Positions 53,610-64,000 of a stretch of 64,000 nt of DNA are shown here, one piece after another (position 1 is the first letter of the stretch; each line of letters starts with the position of its first letter). The DNA is taken from the NCBI GenBank assembly GCA_026874595.1, contig CM049306.1, forward strand, positions 39,496,019 through 39,560,018, given 5' to 3'. The notes beneath the pieces were generated by a model. It saw only the letters and a list, made by a program, of their open reading frames with translations, had not been told where the DNA came from and made no database searches. Made by a program: the position numbers and the translations under genes. The DNA is from Sipunculus nudus (lineage: Eukaryota; Annelida; Sipuncula; Golfingiida; Sipunculidae).

Positions 53610-55370
53610 AAAAGAGGGGCGCCTACGGGAGAAAAAGAGGGGACGAATTTTCAAGAGGCACCACAGAGAAGAACAGAAAAGAGGGCGCAACAAAGAGGGG
53701 CGCCACAGGGAGAAGAAGAGGGGAAGAAGAGGGGCGCCACAGGGAGAAGAAGAGGGGAAGAAGAAAAAAAGAGGGCGCCGCAGAGAGAGAGAGAGGGCGC
53801 CACAGGGAGATGAGGAGGGGAAGAGGAAAAACGAGAGGCGCCACAGAGGAGGGGAAGAGGAAAAACGAGAGGCGCCACAGAGAGAGAGAGAGGGCGCCAC
53901 AGAGACGAAAAGGGGAAGAAGAAAAAAGAAAGGCGCCAGATAAAGAAGAAGAGGGGAAGAAAGAAAAAGGGGACCACAGAATGAAGAAGAGGGTAAAAAG
54001 AGGGCGCCACAGGGAGTAGAAGAGGGGAAGAAAAAAAAAGAGGGGCGTCACAGAATGAAGAAGAGGGGAAGAAAAAAAGAGAGGCGCCACAGAGAGAAGA
54101 AGAGGGGAAGAAAAAAAAGAGGGGCGTCACAGAATGAAGAAGAGGGGAAGAAAAAAAGAGAGGCGCCACAGAGAGAAGAGAGGCGCCACAGTGAGAATAA
54201 AAGGGGAAGAGGGCGCCACTAGGGGGAAGAAGAGGGGAAAATTTTCGAGGGGCGCCAGAGAGAGATAGGACGCCACAGAGAAGAAAAAGAGGGGCGCTAC
54301 AGAGAGAGAGAAAGCCACAGAGAAGAAAAAGAGGGGCGCTACAGAGAGAGAGAAAAAAAGAGGGGCGCCAAATTAAGGGGAGGGGAGAAAAAAGGGGAGG
54401 GGAGGGAAAGAAAAAGAGGGGCGCAACAGAGAAGCGTCACAAATAGGAGCGCCACAGAAGAAAAGGGGAAGAAAAAAATGGGAATCCAAAAAATGGGAGG
54501 GCGCCACAGAGAAGCGCGACAAAGAGGGGGGCCATAGAAGAAAGAAGAAAAGGGAAGAAAAAAAAATAAGCCCTAGGAAGAGAGGGGGCGCCACAGAGAA
54601 GAGGGGAAGAAAAAAATGGTGCCCCACAAAGAGAGGGGTGCCCCACAAAAAAGGGGAGCGCCACAGAGAAAGAGGGGCGCCACAGAGAAAGCGGCGCTAC
54701 AGAGAAAGAGGGGCGCTACAGAGAAGCGCCACAAAGAGGGGCGCCACAGAAGAAAAGGGAAGAAAAAAAAATGGGGCCCCACAAAGAGAGGGGGCGCCGC
54801 AGAGAAGCGGCACAAAGCGGGGCGCCAGAGAAGAAAAGGGGAAGACAAGATGAGGCTCCACAAAGAGAGAGGGTGCCACAGAGGAAAAAAGGGGTGCCAA
54901 GTGAAGGGAAGGGGGAAATAAAAAAGACCGAGGGAAATAGAGTGGAAGAAAAAAAGTGAGGGGAAAAGGGAGGGAAAGGGAAGAAAGAGGGGGCCACGTG
55001 AAGGGGAGGGGGAAAAAGTCACCAAGTTAAGGGGAGGGGAGAAAAAAAAGGTCGCCATGTGAAGGGGGAAGGGTCGCCAAGTGAAGGGGAGGGAGAAGGG
55101 GCGCCAAGTGAAGGGGAGGGGGCAAGGTGCGCCAAGTGTAGGGGAGGTGGGGAGAAAGAAAAAGGGAACCAAGTGAAGGGGAGGGGAAGGGGGCACCAAG
55201 TGAAGGGGAGGGGGAGAAAAAAAGGGGCGCCAAGTGAAGGGGAATAAAAAAAGAAATAGGGCGCCAAGTGAAGAAGTGGATGAAAAGAGGGGCGACACAG
55301 AAGCGCGACAAAGAGGGGCGCCACAGAGAAGCGCGAGAAAAAAATAGGGCGCCATAGAGACTTAGTAGAA
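53610..55370. repeat. GGCGCC purine array, copy B
   Basis: About 1.75 kb of GGCGCC-anchored purine units. The first part is mainly GGCGCCACAGAGA-type with AAGAAGAGGGGAAG spacers; the last ~450 bp is mainly GCGCCAAGTGAAGGGG-type. All units point the same way. Confidence 0.9.
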
Positions 55371-56140
55371 AAAAAAATACGAGACCCAAGACCAAGAGAT
55401 ACGAGACCCAAGACCAAAATCAAGAGATAATAAACCAAAACTAAGACTGACATCAAGGAATATGAAACCAGGACTTCCGTGCTGCTGGCGATCTCTCCTC
55501 ATTGGCGGCCTCAAATCAAGTGCGATATAGACACATGAACTGAGCTTTTTTATACTGGACTCCACTGAAAGCTACTGACTATTCATAAGGTGCATGAATT
55601 ACAAAAACTTAACAATAAGCAAAGTGCTTGGCAGCACTATGAATATTCATTAGCTTCGACACGCTTACTAAACCATTTACACAGGGGTGCCCCTTCACCT
55701 CTGAACTGGTGACCTAAGAACTTACGACCCGAGCGATCGATTCCGGTCTGCCGAATTACAATGAGCGGTCGCTCAACCAGAACACTAAGAACTTACGACC
55801 CGAGCGATCGATTCCGGTCTGCCGAATTACAATGAGCGGTCGCTCAACCAGAACACTGAGTAAAAACAAGCTCGTGATCGCACACGTTTATTTTTGTGTG
55901 GGGAATTTTTTTACGCGTCACAGTCGGATATCAAGTAGACGCCTGCAGCGACGTAGCATGGTTCCCAGCCCGCCTTGCGCTACGCTCACGGAGGCATGGC
56001 ACAAACCCTTACGTCATCGCCTCACAATACACCGCGGGAAACGCAAACAAGGCTTTGTGTACTGGTCCGGTTTTATGAGGGTTGTAGACATATTTAAATT
56101 GGAAATTTATGCAATTAGGTTATCAAAACAATTTTATTTT

Positions 56141-56512
56141 AAACAAGTAGCCCATGGGCCATGACGCTCAACTAATCTTGACTTGATGCTCATGTTTTTT
56201 TATTAATGTTATAAATTGTCTGTGAGAATAGCCTATGGCTAAAGTTACAGTGTTGAAAAATGGACAGAAAATAAAAATTTCAGAACTCATTGCATGGAGA
56301 CCTGCCAAGGCCCCCCTGGATTTCACAATAGAGGGTTCCAAGGAAAATGAATACTTCGGCTTGGTAGGAGGGCATAAGATAGGAATCTGCCGAATTTTGG
56401 ATTCCTAGGTCTTACTGTTTCAAAACGTGCCACATCTACGGACGGACGGACAGCTAGACGGACGACAAACTACGACTATAGCTCAGATGACTTATAGTCA
56501 GCTGAGCTAAAA
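56141..56512 (+). mobile_element. Dispersed palindrome-ended element, copy E7 (internally deleted)
   Basis: It has the same left end and left flank as E6 and the family right end CAGCTGAGCTAAAAG. The interior is reduced to 370 bp. The sequence joins abruptly from an E6-like left portion (ending near 56354) to a CTTCGGCTTGGTAGGAG right portion typical of E2/E5. This suggests a recombinant or deleted derivative. Confidence 0.8.
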
Positions 56513-56725
56513 GAGGGGCGCCATAGAGAAAGAGAGGGCACCACAGAGAGAAGAAAAGGGGAAGAAGAAAAAAAGAGAGGCGCCACAAAGAGAGGCGCCA
56601 CAAAGAGGGGAGCCATAGGTAGAAGAAGAGGGCAAAAAAAAAAGAGGGGCGCCACAGGGAGGGGCGCTACAGAGAAAAGTAAATGGGGGGAAAAAAGGGG
56701 GCGCCGGAAAAAAAGGGGGCGCCAC

Positions 56726-56756
<31 letters not shown>

Positions 56757-59330
56757 CCAGAGAGAGAGAGGGGCGCCACAGAGGGGGAGAGAAAGAGAGA
56801 GAGGGGGGGGGGGGGCGCGCCAAAGAGAGAAAGAGAGAGAGACGGGCGCCACAGAGAGAAGAAAAGGGGAAGAAAAAGAGGGGCGCAAAAAAAAGAGGGG
56901 CGCAAAAAAAGAGGGGCGCCACAGAGAGGAGAAGAGGGGAAAAAAAGGGCGCCACAGAATGAAGAAGGGAGGAAGAAGAAAAAGAGGGGCACCAAAAAAA
57001 GAAGCGAAACAAGGGGAAGAAAAATAGGAGGCGCAAAAAAGGAGGGGCGCCACAGAGAGAAGATGAAGGGAAGAAAAAAAAGAGGGGCACTACAGAATGA
57101 AGATAGGGGAAGAGGAGAGATGAGGGGAAGAGGGGAAGGGAGGGGAAGAGGGGGGGAAGGGTCGCCAAGTAAAGGGGATGAGAGAAGGGGCGTCAAGTGA
57201 AGGGGAGAGAAAGCTAAGTGAAGGGGAGGGAGCGCCAAGTGAAGGGGAGGGAGCGCCAAGTGAAGGGGAGGGGGAAGAGTCACCAAGTGAAGGGGAGGGG
57301 GGGAAGGGGCGCCAAGTGAAGGGGGAGGTGGGGAGAAAAAAAAGGGGCGCCAAGTGAAGGGGAGGGAGCGCCAAGTGAAGGGGAGGGGGAAGAGTCACCA
57401 AGTGAAGGGAGGGGGAAGGGGCGCCAAGTGAATGGGGAGGTGGGGAGAAAAAAAAGGGGCGCCAAGTGAAGGGGAGGGGGCGCCAAGTGAAAGGAGGTGG
57501 GGAGAAAAAAAAAGGGGCGCCAAGTGAAGGGGAGGGGGCGCCAAGTGAAGGGGGAGGTGGGGAGAAAAAAAAAGGGGCGCCAAGTGAAGGGAAGGGGGCG
57601 CCAAGTGAATGGGAGGGGGCGCCATTGAAGGGGAGGGGGGAAGGGGCGCCAAGTGAAGGGGGAGGTGGGGAGAAAAAAAAGGGCGCCAAGTGAAGGGGAG
57701 GGGGCGCCAAGTGAAGGGGAGGGGGCGCCAAGTGAAGGGGGAGGTGGGGAGAAAAAAAAGGGCGCCAAGTGAAGGGGAGGGAGCGCCAAGTGAAGGGGGA
57801 AGGGTCACCAAGTGAAGGGGAGGGGGGAAGGGGCGCCATGTGAAGGAGAGGTGGGGAGAAAAAAAGGGGCGCCAAGTGAAGGGGAGAAAGGGGCGCCTAG
57901 TGAAAAGGGCGCCAAGTGAGGAGGGGGGGGAGGGTCGCCAATAATGGGGAGGGGAAAAAAAGGGGGCGCCAAGTGAAGGGGAGGGGGAGAGAGAGAGAGA
58001 GAAAAAAAGTCACGAAGAGTCGCGAAGTGAAGCGGATGGAAAAAATTGTGAAGGGGAGGGGGAAGGGGCGCCAAGTGCAGGGGAGGGGGGGGGGAAGGGT
58101 CGCCAAGTAAAGGGGAGGGGGCGTTCAAGTGAAGGGGGCGCCAAGTGAAGGGGGGAGGGGGGAATGGGCGCCAAGTGAAGGGGGGGGGAGGGGGGAATGG
58201 GCGCCAAGTGAAGGGGGGGGGGGAGGGGGGAATGGGCGCCAAGTGAAGGGGAGGGGAAGGGGGAATGGGCGCCAAGTGAAGGGGAGGGGAAGGGGGAATG
58301 GGCGCCATGTGAAGGGGAGGGGAAGGGGGAATGGGCGCCATGTGAAGGGGAGGTGGGGAGACAAAAAAGGGGCGCCAAGTGAAGGGGAGAAAGGGGCGCC
58401 AAGTGAAGGGGGCGCCAAGTGAAGGGGGAGGGAGCGCCAAGTGAAGGGGAGGGGGAATTGGGGGAGGGAGCGCCAAGTGAAGGGGAGGGGGAAGGGTCAC
58501 CAAGTGAAGGGGAGGGGGGGGGGAAGGGGCGCCAAGTGCAGGGGAGGGGGGCCAAGTGGAGGGGGGAAAGGGGCGCTAAGTGAAGGGAGGGGGGAGAGAG
58601 AAAAAAAAAGTCGCCAAGTGAAGGGGAATAAAAAAGAAAAAAGGGGCGCCAAGTGAAGAAGTGGGTGAAAAGAGAGGCGACACAAATGCGACAAAGAGGG
58701 GCGCCACAGAGAAGAAAAGGGGAAGAATAAGAGGGGCGCCACAGAGAGATAGAAAAAGAGGGGCGCCAAGTAAAGGAGAGGGGGGGGGGGGGGAAGGGCG
58801 CAGGGGCGCCAAGTAAAGGAGAGGGGGGGGGGGAAGGGGAGCAAAGTGAAGGGGAGGGGGAGCCAAGTGATGGGGAGGTGGGGAGAAAAAAAGGGCGCCA
58901 AGAGCAGGGGAGGGGGGGGGGAAGGGGCGCCAAGTGAAAGGGGGGGGGGGGGGAGGGGCGCAAAGTGAAGGGGAGGGGAAGAAGAGGGGCGCCACAGAGA
59001 AGAAAAGATGGAAGGGGAAAAAGGGGGGGGGGGAATGTTGGGGGGGGGGGAAATGTTGAGCGCGCCACAGAGAAGAATAGGCGCCAAAGGGAGAGAGATG
59101 GCGCCATAGAGAAGAATAGGGAAGAGGGCGCCACCAGGGAGAAGAAGAGGGGAAGGAAAAAAAGAGGGCCGCTGCCACGGGAGAGGGGAAGGAAGAAAAA
59201 AAAAAAAAGAGGGGCGCAACGAAAAGAAAAAAAGACGGGCGCCACAGAGAAGCGTGAGAAAAAAAATGGGGCGCCAAAAAGAAAAAAAAATGGGACGCCA
59301 CAGAAACTTAGTAGAAAAAAAATACGAGAC
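56513..59330. repeat. GGCGCC purine array, copy C
   Basis: This is the largest array, about 2.8 kb. GGCGCCACAGAGA-type units dominate to ~57150. GGCGCCAAGTGAAGGGGAGG-type units, several tens of copies, dominate 57150-58660; mixed units follow. Many units contain four or more G-runs of at least three (G-quadruplex-compatible). The long proline/serine-rich minus frames here are not genes. Confidence 0.9.
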
Positions 59331-60360
59331 CCAAGACCAAGAGATACGAGACCCAAGACCAAGACCAAGAGATAAGAAACCAAAACTAAGACTGACATCA
59401 AGGAATATGAAACCAGGACTTCCGTGCTGCTGGCGATCTCTCCTCATTGGCGGCCTCAAATCAAGTGCGATATAGACACATGAACTGAGCCTTTTTATAC
59501 TGGACTCCACTGAAAGCTACTGACTATTCATAAGGTTCATTAATTACAAAAAATTAACAATAAGCAAAGTGCTTGGCAGCACTATGAATATTCATTAGCA
59601 TCGACACGCTTACTAAACCATTTACACAGGGGTGCCCCTTCACCTCTGAACTGGTGACCTAAGAACTAACGACCCAAGCGATCGATTCCGGTCTGCCGAA
59701 TTACAATGAGCGCTCGCTCAACCAGAACACCGAGAAAAAACAATCGAGTGATCGCACACGTGTATTTTTGTGTTGGGAATTTTTTTTTACGCGTCACAGT
59801 CGGATATCAAGTAGACGCCTGCAGCGACGTAGCATGGTTCCCAGCCTGCCTTGCGCTACGCTCACGGAGGCATGGCACTAACCCTTACGTCATCGCCCCA
59901 CAATACACCGCGGGAAACAGCAACAAGGCAATGTAGACATATTTAAACTGGAAATTTATGCAATTAGCTTATCAAAACAAATTTTATTTAAAAAAAGCAG
60001 ATACCCGAGATACGGATGGGTTTTCTCCCTTTTATAGAAACATATCATACTAAGCTTAGAATCCCACCCAAGCGCATACATGGGATGGTGGCTAAAATGT
60101 ACCCTCAGATATATTATCATTTCAGTCACCCCAAGGAATATGAGACCATCAATCCGACGGATACCAAGGGATCTGAGACAAAGATCAAGACTTACACCAA
60201 GGAATCTGAGAACCGTGGCAACACTTGCCTTTAACATTTAATATACAGTGTGATATACACTTCAGTCCAATTGTTCGCTGCAAAACTAGTGTAGATGGGG
60301 ATGTATTTCCGTAGAAATTTGATGCCCAAATTGCAAAAATGACTGATTTAGCATAAACAG
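59331..60360. repeat. Composite module, copy C (promoter-like block and exon-like segment, no insertion)
   Basis: Holds the AGACCAAGAG block, the promoter-like block (59416-59990; Staf-like sites at 59838-59856 and, weaker, 59896-59914) and directly the exon-like segment (59999-60360, open frame to the TAA at 60232-60234). The junction ATTTTATTTAAAAAAAGCAG at about 59981-60000 occupies the place where copy A carries E6. Confidence 0.75.
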
Positions 60361-60945
60361 GGTTTTTTTTCTTTTTTCTTCTTCTTTTCTTCTTCTTCTC
60401 CCGGGGGGGGGGGGATGTCTCAGTATTACTAGATATTTATTTTAAACTTTTTTTTTCATCATCGACATCCCTCTGAACAAAAAAAAACTTACAAATCTTG
60501 TGTTTATAACATGAACATCTTCAGTATTACAAGATCTTAAATACAGTATTTCAAGTTTTTTTGACAAAGTACATACAAATATTGATTCAACCAAAAAGAT
60601 TTAACAAGAGAAAGTTAAAATTGCTTGTATTGTTACTTGTTTGTACTTTTTCAAAGACAAATGCATATGGACCATGTAGACGTATTCCTGCCGAGAGGCT
60701 ACCAACTGAGTATTGGTGAAGATACTTTTATTTTGTTTACAACAATTATAATTATAACTCATTCTATCAATATTTTCAATATCATTGGAAACAAACATTT
60801 AATTTAATAAGAACAACAATGTTATTTGTAGGGTTTTACTTGTTTGGTCAGATCAACACAATATTTACCAGATCCGAATATAAATCTAAATATACATACA
60901 TACGTATATATACATCCACGAAAGATCACGCATTCACACGTTCAC

Positions 60946-60949
<4 letters not shown>

Positions 60950-60981
<32 letters not shown>

Positions 60982-61025
60982 ATATAAACACACAAATATA
61001 TACACATATATACATACACACACAT
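60950..61025. repeat. (TA)n/(CA)-rich microsatellite
   Basis: TA repeats followed by mixed ATACACA units. Located just beyond the 3' end of the LINE, possibly its tail region. Confidence 0.8.
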
Positions 61026-61099
61026 GCACGTACTCTTACCTAAATATTTATACACATTTCAAAATTATATTCTACAGCTAATTCTTAAAATTCTTCACT

Positions 61100-62628
61100 C
61101 TTTAAAAACATTAATTAGGATATCCCACTTTTGTTTATGAATATACATTTTGTTATTTTTTCAGTCACTCTTCTTTCCAATCCATCCAATTTCTTAACAT
61201 GTGATATATATACAGTTAAAGATGGAAAGTTACCCGATTCTCTATTTTTAAAATTTACATATTTTTGTAGCAATAATAACAATTCTATTATACGTTTATT
61301 GACATTGTCTTTGTTACATGCTGTATATAAAAGGAGCGGAGTCAGTGCAGGCATGTTTATTGCAGCGTGTTCTGCCCACTGACTAATTTGTCTATAAAAA
61401 AGCTGTGTAGCAGTCACAGATTAAATGCACTGCTGTTTCTGTTTCTTTTTTTGCAGTATGAACACATACTGGTATCAGTTTTTTTCCATCTGTTTAGCTT
61501 TACATTCACAGACAATATATTATGGATAATTCTAAACTAAAATTGCCTCAAAAACATATCCAAAGTGGTATTATATATATAATCAATTGCATCTTTCCAG
61601 GAAAATACCTGAGGTAAGCTTTCCTCTAGTTTAATTCTATGAGCGGGCTCATTTGTATGGTCATTTATAACCAAATTACACATCTTACGGTAATTGACTT
61701 TTCTTAAGTCTAGAACTTGATTATTTAATAATAAAAAACAAGTTTCTTTTACGTAAATATCACTCATATTCTCTGATTTTAGAATTAATTTCCACTCCTT
61801 TGGTACTGCTTGTTGTACAGAATACCAGACCATGAGGTATTTGTTTTAAAATTAATTTTCAGGGTTAAATATTTCCGAAAAATTCTTAGAATTTCCATTT
61901 GATTCGTATTAATCATGAATACATTTATTCCAATGTTATAAAAAATCCAGATTATACTGATTTACCTGCTAATTTGACAAATTTGTTATTCCAAACGGGT
62001 TGTAATAAGATTTGTTGTGGATTCGTAGGCCAAAATATAGCAATTTTATCCCAAATTTTAAAACAGTGTGAATAAAATTAAGATATTTTTCTTTCCATAT
62101 TAAAAAAAAATCTTAATTTGGCATTCAATTTTTCTACACCGCCAACATTTCTTAGATACATATTAGGTATGACTATACAGTTTGCATTTGATAACTTTTT
62201 CATTCGGATCATCCACATGATTCTTTGGCTGTTCAATATGGCATTAATGTCTGGCATTTTTATACCGCCATTTTCTTTTTCACTTACAAGTACTCCATAT
62301 TTAATCTTTGGTTTTCGTCCAAACTATAAAAAATCTACCATCATATCTTTAACTTTCTTGATAAATTCTGAGGTTGGAGTCATAATATTTATAACATATA
62401 CTAATTTTGAGATTCCAATGGTTTTTATAACTGTATTTCTTCCGAAAACTGTTAAAGTTCGCGATTTCCATATTTTAAATGCGATTTTTATCTTGTCGGA
62501 GACTTTATCAAAGTTGAGTTTTTGAGAGAGAGTTTCATTATATGTAAACCATATTCCTAGGATTTTAATCGCCTCCTTATAATTCACCCGTTTCATGTTT
62601 CTTAATACGGTGGCTGATTTAGGACACA
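61100..62628 (-). mobile_element. 5'-truncated L1/Tx1-like LINE, ORF2 C-terminal part (decayed)
   Basis: Minus-strand frames reproduce the post-polymerase region of an L1/Tx1-type ORF2 in order. First come YKEAIKILGIWFTYNETLSQ and TVFGRNTVIKTIGISKLVYV (about 62580-62390). Then FGRKPKIKYGVLVSEKENGG with GGIKMPDINAI (about 62330-62230), and lastly a C-terminal stretch with ETAVHLICDCY (about 61420) followed by QWAEHAAINMPALTPLLLY. Stops interrupt it, for example a TAG directly after DFL near 62323, and the frame shifts. It is a non-functional fragment truncated at about 62628. It lacks the endonuclease and the polymerase catalytic motif. Confidence 0.7.
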
Positions 62629-62689
62629 GAAAAAAAAAATATTTATCTCGTGATCTCGAGATAACATCTCGAGATCTCGACATAGAATT

Positions 62690-62965
62690 TCGCCAAAAAA
62701 AAAAATTTTAGGAAGCAAAAAAAAAAATTTTAGGAAGCAAAAAAAAAAATTTTAGGAAGCAAAAAAAAATTTTTAGGAAGCAAAAAAAAAAATTTTAGGA
62801 AGCAAAAAAAAATTTTTAGGAAGCAAACAAAAAAAAATTAGAAAGCAAAAAAAAAAATTTTTAGGAAGCAAAAAAAAAAAATTTAGGAAGCAAAAAAAAT
62901 TGTTAAGGAAGCAAAAAAAAAAATTTAGAAAGCAAAAAAAAATTGTTAGGAAACAAAAAAAAAAT
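62690..62965. repeat. 20-22 bp A/T minisatellite (GGAAGC plus A-tract plus T-tract)
   Basis: About 12-13 units of GGAAGC, then 7-11 A, then 3-5 T, then A. The unit resembles phased A-tracts and would be strongly bent or nucleosome-disfavouring. It abuts the truncated 5' end of the LINE and is bordered on the left by the palindromic CTCGAGATAACATCTCGAG (62652-62670). Confidence 0.9.
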
Positions 62966-64000
62966 TATCTTTCGAGATCTCCATAAAAAATGTCACACTT
63001 GTACGAACCATTCAAAGCTGAATTGACATAAAGGGGACATTATACGTTAAGAGCGCTTACTATTGCAATTATAAAACAAAGACCATGTATACTGTGTTTA
63101 ACTGAACCGTAATACAATATAATTAATTTAAAATCAATCAAGTTTGTATATTCCCTGAGATACGGCGAGTTGAAGAAAAGTTCAATATAAATTCAATATT
63201 TAATATTCATATCCGTAAGGAAGATGTCAAAGCCTAAAGAATCTGAAACATTCTACCTGAACGGCGGATTCGGAGCCATGTCTGTTAAATCACTCAAATA
63301 GAAATGTTTAGGTCTGCATGCATGCATTGTGGGTACCTTATTATTTTAAGAATCCAAACAAATATGAGCTTCTTATAGAAACACGCTTTTTGTACAATTT
63401 CTTTCAGCTTTTGTTTTATTGAAATGGTGTGTCGTTTTATGGAACATGTATTAGACCATCATAAATTAAAATATGCTAAAACTGATTACTGTGTTTTCAG
63501 GTAGGTACGCTGGGGGGGGGGGGGGGGGGGTCGGGGAGGAGCGTTGCTTCAGCCCCTATAGCCCAAGTCTTGATCTACTATAGCTCTTACTATAGCTCAG
63601 ATTAATTTAATCAACCTATCTTCATAAATGTTTTATATTCATAAATAAACGGTTTAAAATTTCGATCATCTCTCATCATGATTTTTCTTCAGCAAAATGC
63701 TCTGCTTTGGTCTTAAAGTCGCTATTCACCTGCCTTATTTATAGAATCTTTGTAAAAACTCTGCATATACATATTAAAGAAGTGAAAGTAATCATAAACA
63801 TAATCTAGGTAAACATAATCTATTAATCTTTCATGAAAATGAGCCAATGCTATGGGTAAAGGCGGTGTCTTTGTCTATATCCACATTTATTTATAACATG
63901 GGTCGGGGGGGGGGGGGTGCAAAAATTGCCACCGATCGTAATAGAAAGACGTCCGGCAGAAACATCTGGCTTCAATTCAGAGATTACAGATTTCTGTAAA
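62966..64000. other. Gene-free right end
   Basis: No supported gene. Poly-G runs at about 63511-63530 and 63905-63917. A degraded fragment of the dispersed family (ACTATAGCTCAGATTAATTT) may lie at about 63591-63610. Confidence 0.4.

Larger units (their letters stand above)
53327..56512. repeat. Composite module, copy B
   Basis: YY1/CCAAT-like block (53327-53605), GGCGCC array (53610-55370), AGACCAAGAG block (55375-55470), promoter-like block (55471-56140) and element E7 (56141-56512). The exon-like segment is missing. A 71-bp perfect or near-perfect tandem duplication lies at 55715-55785 / 55786-55856 inside the promoter-like block and is absent from copies A and C. Confidence 0.8.

Noticed and set aside
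57150-58660. CRISPR-like appearance of regularly spaced GGCGCCAAGTGAA repeats
   Set aside because: Spacers are purine-only and similar to each other, there are no cas genes, and the genome is clearly eukaryotic. It is a minisatellite.
50110-59510. Many long minus-strand Pro/Ser/Phe/Leu-rich frames and plus-strand Arg/Lys/Glu/Gly-rich frames (up to 463 codons)
   Set aside because: They come from homopurine/homopyrimidine arrays that contain almost no stop codons. Several frames are open at once, and they have no domain, splice support or frame conservation.
62118-62525. 135-codon plus-strand frame
   Set aside because: Shadow of the LINE reading frame on the minus strand.
62690-62965. Regular direct repeats resembling a repeat-spacer array
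   Set aside because: Spacing is only A and T tracts; a simple 20-22 bp minisatellite.

Overview
This is a eukaryotic window, most likely from a mollusc (probably a bivalve) or a related lophotrochozoan. It is AT-rich and dominated by introns and interspersed repeats. The few genes are multi-exon with GT/AG introns, and there is no operon-like packing. Assignment to molluscs is an inference from repeat style (palindrome-ended elements with GGAC/GTCC tails, many poly-G/poly-C runs) and from gene structure. No species can be named from the sequence alone.

Layout. 1-1886 (+) holds the last two coding exons of an unrecognised gene, followed by minisatellites (27 bp, ~60 bp and ~24 bp units) and an otherwise gene-free stretch to about 11 kb. 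12829-24447 (+) holds a complete seven-coding-exon gene for a 688-residue protein with two canonical EF-hands, best matching the EFCAB12 family. 27550-45123 (-) holds a complete seven-exon NAA10 gene, the catalytic subunit of the NatA N-terminal acetyltransferase, with an unusually short C-terminal tail. The EF-hand gene and NAA10 are convergent, about 3.1 kb apart.

Repeats. At least seven copies of one dispersed element family, named here the 'AAACAAG...GAGCTAAAAA' family, occur at 13956-18053 (-), 29678-32311, 33343-34914, 35173-37290, 37684-41584, 51646-52966 and 56141-56512. They make up most of the NAA10 introns. A nested TIR-element cluster (42.0-47.0 kb) surrounds NAA10 exon 1. One long-TIR element with a 9-bp target duplication sits 126 bp upstream of the start codon and is itself interrupted by a MITE with an 8-bp target duplication.

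The most unusual region is 49.9-60.4 kb. A composite module is present in two to three copies. It contains a YY1/CCAAT-like block, a long purine-rich array built on GGCGCC, an 'AGACCAAGAG' block, a promoter-like block with two near-consensus Staf/ZNF143 sites around a TTACGTCA site, and an exon-like segment. Two copies carry a dispersed element at the same place and the third preserves what looks like the empty site. A 5'-truncated L1/Tx1-like LINE (61.1-62.63 kb, -) and a 20-22 bp A/T minisatellite follow. The long Pro/Ser/Phe-rich or Arg/Lys/Glu-rich reading frames across 50-59 kb are artefacts of the purine/pyrimidine arrays.
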